Assembly (NCBI RefSeq): GCF_000422685.1
Contig: NZ_AUGN01000011.1
Location: 62,001-126,000 of the forward strand
Reading direction: 5' to 3'
From: Flavobacterium gelidilacus DSM 15343
Lineage (GTDB): Bacteria; Bacteroidota; Bacteroidia; Flavobacteriales; Flavobacteriaceae
Length of the DNA: 64,000 nucleotides
Positions 53,353 through 62,359 of the stretch are shown here, piece after piece (position 1 is the first letter of the stretch; every line of letters starts with the position of its first letter). A model generated the notes under the pieces. It searched no databases and was not told the origin of the DNA. It worked only from the letters and a program-made list of their open reading frames with translations. Position numbers and translations under genes: made by a program.

Positions 53353-54696
53353 ATGTACACTTTTTCAAGTAAATTAAAAACTTTTTCACTTATTCTTATT
53401 GTTTTAGGAATAATAGGGATTGGGTATGGATATATTTCTACTCCTAGCTCTATTGAAGAAGTAGAAAAGATGTTGACCGAAAGCCATCATGGTGGACACG
53501 GTGAAGCTTCTTCAGATGCTCATGCAACTCACGACGCACCTGTTGCTCATGATGCAAAAGATGTTCATGCTGATGCTGAACACAAAGAACATGTTGAACA
53601 TGTTTATCATCAGTTACAAAACAAACCATGGTCTGCTCTATATGTTGCAGGTATTTTCTTTTTCCTTTTAACAATGGGTGTTTTAGCATTTTATGCTATA
53701 CAAATTGCTTCTCAAGCAGGTTGGTCTCCAGTTTTGTTTAGAGTTATGGAAGGTATAACGGCATATTTATTACCGGGTTCAATTATATTTTTCGTTTTGT
53801 TATTGGCTGCTTCTTTTCATATTGGTCATAATGGTATGTTCACTTGGATGGATCCAGAAGTGGTTAAGGAAGATAAGTTAATCCAAGGGAAAACTGCTTT
53901 TTTAAATGTTCCTTTCTTCTTGATAAGAGCAATTATCTTTATTGGTGTATGGAATTTATATAGACACTTCGCAAGAAAATTTACTTTAGCGCAAGACGAA
54001 TCTACTGATGATTCAAATTATAAAAAATTATTCAAAGCTTCTGCTGCTTTTTTAGTATTCTTTATAGTATCAGAATCTATAATGTCATGGGATTGGATCA
54101 TGTCTGTTGATCCACATTGGTACAGTACATTATTTGGATGGTATGTTTTTGCAAGTTTCTTCGTAAGTGGAATTACTGTTTTAACAATGATAACTATCTA
54201 TTTAAAATCTAAAGGGTATTTGCCAGAAGTAAACAAAAGCCACATACAAGATTTAGCAAAATTTATGTTCGCATTTAGTATCTTTTGGACTTACTTATGG
54301 TTCTCGCAATTTATGTTAATTTGGTATGCAGATATACCAGAAGAAGTGACGTATTATGTAACAAGAATCGAACATTATAACTTGCCATTTTTCGGTATGT
54401 TAGCTTTAAACTTCATTTTCCCAATACTAATTCTAATGAATGCTGACTTTAAGCGTTTAACTTGGATTGTTATCGGAGCAGGTGCAGTAATATTATTTGG
54501 TCATTATTTAGATTTCTTCAATATGATTATGCCAGCTACTGTTGGAGATAAATGGTTTATTGGAGCTTCAGAAATAGGATCAATACTTTTCTTCGCAGGT
54601 TTATTTATTTTAGTAGTGTTTACAGCTTTAACAAAAGCACCACTTATTGCTAAAAGATATCCATTTATGGAAGAAAGTAAACATTTTCATTATTAA
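53353..54696 (+). CDS. actF: Alternative complex III subunit F, quinol:cytochrome c oxidoreductase membrane subunit
   Basis: I start at the ATG at 53353; the frame extends five codons to a TTG at 53338. The 447-residue protein has about ten transmembrane helices and resembles the NrfD-like ActC. A periplasmic or cytoplasmic loop at about 35-90 is strikingly His/Asp/Ala-rich (ESHHGGHGEASSDAHATHDA), which may bind metal ions. The family-specific SVDPHWYSTLFGWYVFASFF is clear. Confidence 0.92.
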   Translation: MYTFSSKLKTFSLILIVLGIIGIGYGYISTPSSIEEVEKMLTESHHGGHGEASSDAHATHDAPVAHDAKDVHADAEHKEHVEHVYHQLQNKPWSALYVAGIFFFLLTMGVLAFYAIQIASQAGWSPVLFRVMEGITAYLLPGSIIFFVLLLAASFHIGHNGMFTWMDPEVVKEDKLIQGKTAFLNVPFFLIRAIIFIGVWNLYRHFARKFTLAQDESTDDSNYKKLFKASAAFLVFFIVSESIMSWDWIMSVDPHWYSTLFGWYVFASFFVSGITVLTMITIYLKSKGYLPEVNKSHIQDLAKFMFAFSIFWTYLWFSQFMLIWYADIPEEVTYYVTRIEHYNLPFFGMLALNFIFPILILMNADFKRLTWIVIGAGAVILFGHYLDFFNMIMPATVGDKWFIGASEIGSILFFAGLFILVVFTALTKAPLIAKRYPFMEESKHFHY

Positions 54697-54715
54697 TATT
54701 TAAAGAGATAAACAA

Positions 54716-55867
54716 ATGACGAGTTTATTGGTGATTTTTGTTTTAGTTTTAATTGGAATTGCTGTATGGCAGTTAACTAAAATATTTGATTTAACTCAGG
54801 TTGGTGAAATTACAGATGATTCTGGAGTTGCTAACGACAGGGATAATAGTGTGAATGGTTATTTAATGTTTGGATTTTTGGGATTCATTTACTTATTTAC
54901 AATCTATTCCTTAATTGCTTGGGGTGAATTTGTATTAGGTACTCCAGCATCAGAACATGGAGTAGAAGTTGACAACTTGATGGAAATATCAATGTGGTTA
55001 ATTTTCTTTGTACAAACAGTTACACAGTTTTTATTACATTACTACACATTTAAATATAGAGGTAAAGAAGGTCAAAAGGCATTATATTTTGCGGATAACA
55101 ATAAATTAGAAGCTGCTTGGACAATAATACCTGTTATAGTTTTAGCTGTATTAATTTTATATGGATTATATACTTGGAATCAAATCATGTATTACGATGA
55201 TGAGGAAGATGTAATGTATGTTGAATTATATGCTAAACAATTCGGTTGGCAGGCACGTTATGCTGGTGATGATAATACTTTAGGAAAGGCTAATGTAAGA
55301 TATATTGAAGGTATAAATACTGTAGGTGTTGATTTGGAAGACCCTAATGCACAAGATGATAAAGTTGTGTCTGAATTACATTTGCCAAAAGGAAAAAAAG
55401 TAGTATTTAAAATACGTTCCCAAGATGTTCTTCACTCAGCTTTTATGCCACACTTTAGAGCACAAATGAATTGTGTTCCTGGAATGGTAACTCAGTTTGC
55501 TTTTGTTCCAACAATTACAACTGCAGAAATGAGACAAAATGAAGCAATCATTTTTAAAGTGAATAAAATAAACAAAATTAGAGCTAACAAAAGTATTGAT
55601 TTAGTTGCAAATGGTCAAGCAGCACTTGATCCTTATACTTTTGATTACTTGTTGTTATGTAACAAAATTTGTGGAGCTTCTCATTATAATATGCAAATGA
55701 AAATTGTGGTAGACTCACCAAGTGATTATAAAAAATGGTTAGCTGAACAACCTACGCTTTCTTCTCAATGGAAAGAAGCAAATGCACCTAAAGTTGAAGA
55801 AGTTAAAGAAAAAGCAACAGAAACGATTGTAGATTCTACAAAAGTTATAGCTCAAGTTATAAAATAA
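54716..55867 (+). CDS. coxB: Cytochrome c oxidase subunit II
   Basis: The 383-residue protein has a lengthened N-terminal region with three transmembrane helices. The CuA domain follows: QDVLHSAFMPHFRAQMN gives the first His, and C315-x3-C319-x3-H323-x2-M326 (CNKICGASHYNM) the rest. The CuA centre is therefore complete and accepts electrons from a c-type cytochrome, here probably ActA or ActE directly in a supercomplex. The tail after about 355 is charged and Ala/Lys-rich. Confidence 0.95.
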   Translation: MTSLLVIFVLVLIGIAVWQLTKIFDLTQVGEITDDSGVANDRDNSVNGYLMFGFLGFIYLFTIYSLIAWGEFVLGTPASEHGVEVDNLMEISMWLIFFVQTVTQFLLHYYTFKYRGKEGQKALYFADNNKLEAAWTIIPVIVLAVLILYGLYTWNQIMYYDDEEDVMYVELYAKQFGWQARYAGDDNTLGKANVRYIEGINTVGVDLEDPNAQDDKVVSELHLPKGKKVVFKIRSQDVLHSAFMPHFRAQMNCVPGMVTQFAFVPTITTAEMRQNEAIIFKVNKINKIRANKSIDLVANGQAALDPYTFDYLLLCNKICGASHYNMQMKIVVDSPSDYKKWLAEQPTLSSQWKEANAPKVEEVKEKATETIVDSTKVIAQVIK

Positions 55868-55893
55868 TATAGAAGATTTCAAAAAATATAATT

Positions 55894-57660
55894 ATGTCAC
55901 ACGAACACGGTCATCATAAAGAAACTTTTATTACTAAATATATTTTTAGTATAGATCACAAGATGATTGCTAAGCAATATCTAATTACAGGTTTATTAAT
56001 GGGAATTGTAGGGGTAGTTTTATCACTATTTTTCCGTATGCAAATAGCTTGGCCAGAAGAATCTTTTGAAATTTTTAAAATTTTCCTAGGTGAAAACTTT
56101 GCTCCAGGTGGAGTGATGAGAAATGATATCTATCTTGCCTTAGTTACAATTCACGGTACTATAATGGTATTCTTTGTATTAACTGCAGGTTTAAGTGGAA
56201 CGTTTAGTAATTTACTAATTCCATTACAGATTGGAGCTAGAGACATGGCATCAGGATTCATGAACATGCTTTCATATTGGATGTTCTTTGTTTCTTGTAT
56301 AATCATGTTAAGCTCGTTATTTATTGAAACTGGACCTGCTTCAGCGGGCTGGACAATATACCCACCATTAAGTGCTTTACCACAAGCCATACCAGGTTCT
56401 GGTTTAGGAATGACTTTATGGTTAATTTCAATGGCTATTTTTATTGCATCTTCATTAATGGGGTCTTTAAATTATATCGTTACAGTAATTAATTTAAGAA
56501 CAAAAGGGATGTCTATGACAAGATTGCCTCTTACTATTTGGGCTTTCTTTCTTACTGCAATTATTGGTGTAGTTTCATTCCCGGTATTATTCTCAGCTGC
56601 CTTATTATTAATTTTTGATAGAAGTTTTGGAACATCATTCTTCCTTTCCGATATATTTATAAGTGGTGAGGTTTTACATTATCAAGGTGGTTCACCTGTT
56701 TTGTTCGAACACTTGTTTTGGTTTTTAGGACATCCAGAAGTTTATATTGTTATTTTACCAGCAATGGGACTTGTTTCTGAAATTATTGCAACAAACGCTC
56801 GTAAACCTATTTTCGGATACAGGGCTATGATTACATCTATTATTGCAATTGCATTTTTATCAACAATTGTTTGGGGTCATCACATGTTTATCTCAGGAAT
56901 GAATCCATTCTTAGGTTCAGTGTTTACTTTTACAACATTATTAATTGCAATTCCATCTGCTGTTAAAGCTTTCAACTGGATAACTACTTTATGGAAAGGA
57001 AATTTACAGTTAAACCCTGCGATGTTATTCTCAATTGGTTTTGTGTCAACATTTATTACAGGTGGTTTAACAGGAATTATTCTTGGAGATAGTACATTAG
57101 ATATAAATGTTCATGATACATATTTCGTAATTGCTCACTTTCACTTAGTAATGGGTATATCTGCATTATATGGTTTCTTTGCTGGAGTTTATCATTGGTT
57201 CCCAAGAATGTTTGGTAGAATGATGGATAAAAATTTAGGTTACGTTCACTTTTGGGTAACTGCAGTTTGTGCTTATGGAGTTTTCTTTCCAATGCACTTT
57301 ATCGGAATGGCAGGTTTACCAAGACGTTACTATACAAACACAGCTTTTCCTTTATTTGACGAATTAGCAGATGTTAATATACTTATAACTGTTTTCGCAA
57401 TAGTTGGAGCAGCATTTCAAATTCCTTTCTTTTGGAACTTCTTTTACAGTATTTTCAAAGGTAAAAAAGCACCAATGAATCCATGGAAAGCGAATACATT
57501 AGAGTGGACTGCACCAGTTGAACACATACATGGTAACTGGCCAGGAGAAATTCCAGAAGTACATCGTTGGCCTTATGATTATAGCAAACCAGGTCATGAT
57601 GAAGATTTTGTCCCTCAAAACATTCCTATGAAAGAAGGAGAAGAACAATTACATCATTAA
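55894..57660 (+). CDS. coxA: Cytochrome c oxidase subunit I (A type)
   Basis: The 588-residue protein has 12 helices and the heme-copper signature: FWFLGHPEVYIVILPAMG (CuB His, cross-linked Tyr and the D-channel Glu neighbourhood), VWGHHMFISGMNP (CuB His pair) and HDTYFVIAHFHLVMG (heme a and a3 ligands). The GHPEVY form makes it an A-type oxidase. Subunits III and IV are not in the window and must be encoded elsewhere. It closes the act-cox operon before a terminator. Confidence 0.97.
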   Translation: MSHEHGHHKETFITKYIFSIDHKMIAKQYLITGLLMGIVGVVLSLFFRMQIAWPEESFEIFKIFLGENFAPGGVMRNDIYLALVTIHGTIMVFFVLTAGLSGTFSNLLIPLQIGARDMASGFMNMLSYWMFFVSCIIMLSSLFIETGPASAGWTIYPPLSALPQAIPGSGLGMTLWLISMAIFIASSLMGSLNYIVTVINLRTKGMSMTRLPLTIWAFFLTAIIGVVSFPVLFSAALLLIFDRSFGTSFFLSDIFISGEVLHYQGGSPVLFEHLFWFLGHPEVYIVILPAMGLVSEIIATNARKPIFGYRAMITSIIAIAFLSTIVWGHHMFISGMNPFLGSVFTFTTLLIAIPSAVKAFNWITTLWKGNLQLNPAMLFSIGFVSTFITGGLTGIILGDSTLDINVHDTYFVIAHFHLVMGISALYGFFAGVYHWFPRMFGRMMDKNLGYVHFWVTAVCAYGVFFPMHFIGMAGLPRRYYTNTAFPLFDELADVNILITVFAIVGAAFQIPFFWNFFYSIFKGKKAPMNPWKANTLEWTAPVEHIHGNWPGEIPEVHRWPYDYSKPGHDEDFVPQNIPMKEGEEQLHH

Positions 57661-57678
57661 GATTTTATACTATAAATT

Positions 57679-57707
57679 AAAACCTTTCCAACCGGAAAGG
57701 TTTTTTT
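57679..57707 (+). terminator. coxA: Terminator of the act-cox operon
   Basis: AACCTTTCC (57681-57689), AACC loop, GGAAAGGTT (57694-57702) and a run of seven T. It lies 20 bases past the coxA stop. Confidence 0.92.
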
Positions 57708-57720
57708 GTTTTACTTTAAT

Positions 57721-57728
57721 TATATTTG
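57721..57728 (+). promoter_or_regulatory. ruvB: -7 box of ruvB, implies leaderless mRNA
   Basis: TATATTTG ends only 4 bases before the ruvB ATG at 57733. The -33 element is not convincing. If used, transcription would begin at or within a few bases of the start codon. Confidence 0.5.
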
Positions 57729-57732
57729 CTAA

Positions 57733-58755
57733 ATGAACGAGAACCTTGATCCAACAAACCTAAATTTTAAACCAGAAGAACTTGACCTTGAAAAAAAGTT
57801 GAGACCTCTTTCATTTGATGATTTTACAGGTCAAGAACAAGTTTTAGAAAATCTTAAAATTTTTGTTGAAGCTGCAAATCTCAGGGATGAAGCTTTAGAT
57901 CACACTTTGTTTCATGGACCACCTGGTTTAGGAAAAACAACTTTGGCTAATATTTTAGCAAACGAATTGGGTGTTGGTATAAAGATAACTTCTGGTCCAG
58001 TTTTAGATAAACCAGGAGATTTAGCAGGCTTGCTTACAAACCTCGAAGAAAGAGATGTGCTTTTTATTGATGAAATTCATCGTTTAAGTCCAATTGTAGA
58101 AGAATATTTGTATTCAGCAATGGAAGACTTTAGAATAGATATAATGATTGAGTCCGGACCTAATGCAAGATCAGTTCAATTAAATTTAAATCCATTTACT
58201 CTTGTAGGTGCAACAACTCGTTCGGGATTATTAACAGCACCAATGAGAGCGCGTTTTGGAATTCAAAGTCGTTTACAATATTATAATACGGAACTTTTAA
58301 CCACAATCGTTCAAAGAAGTTCTTCAATTTTAAATATGCCAATTACCATGGAAGCTGCTATTGAAATTGCAGGAAGAAGTAGAGGAACGCCTAGAATAGC
58401 AAATGCTTTATTACGAAGAGTAAGAGATTTTGCTCAAATAAAAGGTAACGGAAGCATAGATATTGAAATTGCTCAGTTTGCTCTAAAAGCACTTCACGTA
58501 GATGCACATGGCTTAGACGAAATGGATAATAAAATTCTGTCAACAATTATTGATAAATTTAAAGGTGGCCCCGTTGGATTATCAACTCTAGCTACTGCTG
58601 TTTCAGAAAGTAGTGAAACTGTTGAAGAAGTGTATGAACCTTTTCTTATTCAAGAAGGATTTATAATGCGAACTCCAAGAGGAAGGGAAGTTACAGACAA
58701 AGCATACAAACACTTAGGTAAAATTAGAAATAATATACAAGGAGGATTGTTTTAA
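57733..58755 (+). CDS. ruvB: Holliday junction branch-migration helicase RuvB
   Basis: The 340-residue AAA+ motor has [20 protein letters not shown], the Walker [21 protein letters not shown], the Walker [12 protein letters not shown], sensor 1 [20 protein letters not shown], and the C-terminal winged helix ([20 protein letters not shown]). It works with RuvA and a resolvase, neither of which is in the window. It is 17 bases before the P450 gene and probably in the same transcript. Confidence 0.98.
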   Translation: MNENLDPTNLNFKPEELDLEKKLRPLSFDDFTGQEQVLENLKIFVEAANLRDEALDHTLFHGPPGLGKTTLANILANELGVGIKITSGPVLDKPGDLAGLLTNLEERDVLFIDEIHRLSPIVEEYLYSAMEDFRIDIMIESGPNARSVQLNLNPFTLVGATTRSGLLTAPMRARFGIQSRLQYYNTELLTTIVQRSSSILNMPITMEAAIEIAGRSRGTPRIANALLRRVRDFAQIKGNGSIDIEIAQFALKALHVDAHGLDEMDNKILSTIIDKFKGGPVGLSTLATAVSESSETVEEVYEPFLIQEGFIMRTPRGREVTDKAYKHLGKIRNNIQGGLF

Positions 58756-58772
58756 ATATTCAAAATAATTAA

Positions 58773-60107
58773 ATGAGTTTACCCAATAAAATTCCTGAAG
58801 TTTCTTTTTTTAGATTTCTCAATCATGCAAATAACATTTTAAAAAATCCTTTGCCTTTTCATGCTGTGAATTTTAATAAATTAGGAGATATTTTCCGTTT
58901 AAACATTGGTTTAGGTAATTCTGTTCTTTTTTGTCGAGATGCAAGTCTTTTACAACACGCTCTTCAAAAAAATCAAAAAAACTATACTAAATCGGATATT
59001 CAAACTAAAGATTTAGCTAAATATGTTGGAAAAGGGTTATTAACTGCTGAAGGTGAACATTGGAAAAAACAACGAAAATTAATTCAACCAGCTTTTCATA
59101 AAAGTCAATTAATACTTTTATTAGATACAATTCAACAAACAATTTTAACAGAATTAAAAAACATTAAAACAGGAAAGCCAATAGATATATTTCCAGTTTT
59201 TAATGATTTAGCCTTTCAAACTGTTGTAAAGTCTATTTTTAACATTGACATATCTAATTCAGATATCACTTCCCTTCAAAATACTACTGAAGCTACTCAA
59301 AATATGTTGGTTCAAGAGTTAAGACAACCTTTTTTAGTTTGGTGGTTTAATTTATCTGGAAAAACTAAAAAACACTTAGATTTAACCCAAAACTCAAGAT
59401 CAATTCTTAAAAGGTTAGTTGAAGAAAGGAAGCAAAGTAAAGCCAAACACGACGATTTATTAGAAATGTTGTTAAATGCAAGATATGAAGACGGCTCAAG
59501 CATGGATGAAAATAAATTGGTAGATGAAATTTTAATTTTATTTGCTGCTGGTCATGAAACAACTTCAAATGCCTTAACTTTTATTTGCGAATTATTGGCT
59601 AGAAATCCTGATTCACAATTAAAAATTCTCGAAGAAATCCAAAATGTAAAATCTGAATCTAATGAAATTATGTATTGGATAAAAAATGCTAATTACACTA
59701 AATTAGTAATTGAAGAATCCATGCGACTTTATCCACCAGCCTATTTTATCGATAGAGTTAACATAGAAGAGGAAAACTTTAATGGATTGACTTTGCCAAA
59801 AGGATCTAATTTATTATTTTCAGTTTATGAAATTCATCGTCATCCAGATTTTTGGAATAACCCCCTAGAATTTATTCCAGAACGTTTTCTAGATGAAAAA
59901 ATTAAGTTTTCAAATAATTATTTTCCTTTTGGCGCTGGGCCTAGAATGTGTATTGGGAATAATTTTGCTATGTATGAAATGATTCTTTCAATAATTGCAT
60001 TAGTTGAACAGTTTGAAATTATTGAAAAGAGAGAGCCTATCCAAATAAAACCATTAATTACATTGAAACCTTTTAATGCAATTTTAGAATTTAAAAATAG
60101 ATTTTAA
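58773..60107 (+). CDS. Cytochrome P450 monooxygenase
   Basis: The 444-residue soluble P450 has the I-helix AGHETTS (about 259), the E315-x2-R318 pair of the K helix, and the heme-binding FGAGPRMCIG with Cys393. The C-helix HWKKQRKLIQPAF fits. It has no N-terminal membrane anchor. It resembles CYP102-type heme domains but has no reductase fused or adjacent, so it needs a separate ferredoxin or flavodoxin. The substrate is unknown. Co-transcription with ruvB is likely accidental functionally. Confidence 0.92.
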   Translation: MSLPNKIPEVSFFRFLNHANNILKNPLPFHAVNFNKLGDIFRLNIGLGNSVLFCRDASLLQHALQKNQKNYTKSDIQTKDLAKYVGKGLLTAEGEHWKKQRKLIQPAFHKSQLILLLDTIQQTILTELKNIKTGKPIDIFPVFNDLAFQTVVKSIFNIDISNSDITSLQNTTEATQNMLVQELRQPFLVWWFNLSGKTKKHLDLTQNSRSILKRLVEERKQSKAKHDDLLEMLLNARYEDGSSMDENKLVDEILILFAAGHETTSNALTFICELLARNPDSQLKILEEIQNVKSESNEIMYWIKNANYTKLVIEESMRLYPPAYFIDRVNIEEENFNGLTLPKGSNLLFSVYEIHRHPDFWNNPLEFIPERFLDEKIKFSNNYFPFGAGPRMCIGNNFAMYEMILSIIALVEQFEIIEKREPIQIKPLITLKPFNAILEFKNRF

Positions 60108-60139
60108 GTTTTTCCCAAAATTCTGTGTTAGATTTTTCT

Positions 60140-60147
60140 TATATTTG
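60140..60147 (+). promoter_or_regulatory. -7 box of the T9SS surface-protein gene
   Basis: TATATTTG lies 22 bases before the ATG at 60170; no good -33 element was found. Confidence 0.45.
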
Positions 60148-60169
60148 ATGCTTACTATTATTAAAATTT

Positions 60170-62275
60170 ATGAAAAATATATTTTACATATTCATATTTT
60201 CGTTGTTAAGTTTTACAATTTTTGGTCAAAACCTTCCAAATGATTGTCAAAATTATATTCAGGCTTGTGACAACCAAAGTGTTTCGTACAATGTCTCTGG
60301 TGCAGGTGTTCAAGAAATTATTCCACAGTCGTGTGAAAGTCAGGAAAACAATTCATTATGGCTTAGAGTTACAATAGCTCAAGCTGGGACTTTAGGATTT
60401 ACTTTAATTCCTGACAGTGCTAATATTATTGAAGATTATGATTTTTGGGTTTTTGGGCCTGTTTCTGATTGTAATAATTTAGGATTGCCTATAAGATGTT
60501 CAACTACAAATCCCGAAGCAGCAAATCAGCATAACAATTATACAGGAATGAATGCTAGTTCTACTGATATTTCTGAAGGTCCAGGTGCTGATGGGAATAG
60601 CTTTGTAAAGCAATTAGATGTTTTAGCCGGTGAAAGTTATTTTATAGTGATTGATAGGCCTGTTGGAAGTTCGCCATTTACTTTAAATTGGTCTGGTACT
60701 GCTACAATTGCGAATCCTTTTTCGACTCAAAGTTTTGATGATTTTGAGGATGTTATTTTATGTGATGATGGTGCTGATAATCTAGAACCATATGATTTTT
60801 TAGCTTTATCTGCTCCATTTTTAGGAAGTATCACAGGATATACAGTTTCTTATTTTGCTTCAAACCAAGATGCTTCTTTAAATATAAATGAAATAACAGG
60901 AACAATAAATGTTTCTCAAGGAACTTATTTTGCCAGAATTGATCATATAACCTCTTCTTGTTTTATTATAAAACCAATTGAGGTTGTTTTTAACAGCATG
61001 CAGCCGTTGCAGATTTTAGGTTGTGATGAAACACCTGATGGGATTTATAATTTTGATACATCAAATTTAGAAGTAGATTTATTAAATGGACTTACTGGGT
61101 TTGATTTATCATATACCGATGAAAATAATAATTCTCTGTCAAGTCCATTGCCAAATCCATTTATTACAAGTTCTCAAACTATAAATGTTACGCTCACAAG
61201 TAATACGGGTAATCCATGTACGTTTGACACAACTATTGCATTCATTATCAATAATAAGCCTCAGTTTTTTGCAGTGCCTTCTAGCTTAACAACTTTGTGT
61301 AATCAAAATGATCCTAGTCAAACAACAGAATTTGCCGATTTTGATACTTCATTATTTCAAGCTACAATTGTAGGAAGCCAAACAGGTGTTTTAGTTGAGT
61401 ATTACGATCAAAATAATGTGTTGCTTTCAAGCCCATTGCCCAATCCTTTCACGTCTTCAACTCAGAATATTACTGTAAAAGTTATTAATTCAAATGATTT
61501 AAATTGTTTTACGACGGGTGTTATTTCGCTTCAGATACTTTCGTTGCCTAATATTGAATTAAATGGACAAGAAGTATTTGTTTGTAATAATTTGCCAAAT
61601 TACTTTGTGAATTTAGACGCTGGTTTAAACAATGCAAATCAGATTTCTAATTTTACTTACCAGTGGAATCTAAATAATTCTATTATTCCAGGAGAAACTG
61701 ATTATACTTTACAAGTAAATCAGGCTGGAAATTATTCAGTGACTGTCGCAAATTCAAACAACTGTGAAAACACAAGAACAATTATCGTTAATGAATCTAA
61801 TATTGCAAAAATTGATAACATAGAAGTTTATGATTTAACCGATAATAATACATTAGTTATAGTTGCTTCTGGGATTGGAGAATATTTATACAGTTTAGAT
61901 AATATTAATTACCAAGAGTCAAATTTATTTAATGATGTTTTACCCGGAATTTATACTGTTTTTGTAAAAGATGAAAGAGGCTGTGGAATTAAAAATAAAG
62001 AAATAAATGTGTTAGGTGCTCCAAAATTCTTCACCCCAAACGGAGATAGTTACAACGATTATTGGAACATCAAAGGTGTTGATGCAAAACTAAATGCAAA
62101 GACCATAATTAGAATTTTTGATCGCTATGGAAAATTATTGACCCAGATTAATCCCTTAAGTTTAGGTTGGGACGGAACTTACAATAAACAAACACTACCA
62201 GCAGATGATTATTGGTACACAATTGAGTTAAATAATGGAAGGATTGTTAAAGGACATTTTTCATTATTGAGATAA
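60170..62275 (+). CDS. T9SS type B (gliding-motility) sorting-domain surface protein
   Basis: The 701-residue secreted protein has a signal peptide (about 1-19). The T9SS type B C-terminal signal starts near residue 615 (KFFTPNGDSYNDYWNIKG, then IRIFDRYGKLLTQINPLSLG and GHFSLLR). The N-terminal third resembles a Cys-containing carbohydrate-binding fold (CQNYIQACDNQSVSYNVSGA). The middle has at least two similar modules of about 80 residues, each ending LSSPLPNPF and T(S)SSQ-NITV. It is exported through the outer membrane, likely as an adhesin or cell-surface enzyme scaffold. Confidence 0.88.
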   Translation: MKNIFYIFIFSLLSFTIFGQNLPNDCQNYIQACDNQSVSYNVSGAGVQEIIPQSCESQENNSLWLRVTIAQAGTLGFTLIPDSANIIEDYDFWVFGPVSDCNNLGLPIRCSTTNPEAANQHNNYTGMNASSTDISEGPGADGNSFVKQLDVLAGESYFIVIDRPVGSSPFTLNWSGTATIANPFSTQSFDDFEDVILCDDGADNLEPYDFLALSAPFLGSITGYTVSYFASNQDASLNINEITGTINVSQGTYFARIDHITSSCFIIKPIEVVFNSMQPLQILGCDETPDGIYNFDTSNLEVDLLNGLTGFDLSYTDENNNSLSSPLPNPFITSSQTINVTLTSNTGNPCTFDTTIAFIINNKPQFFAVPSSLTTLCNQNDPSQTTEFADFDTSLFQATIVGSQTGVLVEYYDQNNVLLSSPLPNPFTSSTQNITVKVINSNDLNCFTTGVISLQILSLPNIELNGQEVFVCNNLPNYFVNLDAGLNNANQISNFTYQWNLNNSIIPGETDYTLQVNQAGNYSVTVANSNNCENTRTIIVNESNIAKIDNIEVYDLTDNNTLVIVASGIGEYLYSLDNINYQESNLFNDVLPGIYTVFVKDERGCGIKNKEINVLGAPKFFTPNGDSYNDYWNIKGVDAKLNAKTIIRIFDRYGKLLTQINPLSLGWDGTYNKQTLPADDYWYTIELNNGRIVKGHFSLLR

Positions 62276-62305
62276 GTTTTTTTAACTAAAAGAACTTCAT
62301 TAAAA

Positions 62306-62336
62306 TTTTTTTCTTTCAATCCTTATTTTACCTTTG
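62306..62336 (+). promoter_or_regulatory. maeB: maeB promoter
   Basis: TTTT (62306-62309), 19 bases, TACCTTTG (62329-62336). The -7 box is a full match; the start is expected near 62342, with a leader of about 18 bases. Confidence 0.65.
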
Positions 62337-62359
62337 TAGGTTCATATATAATCTGTTAT

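Noticed and set aside
57077..57292. Minus-strand open frame within coxA
   Set aside because: It is antisense to highly conserved heme-copper ligands and has no start context or homology features.
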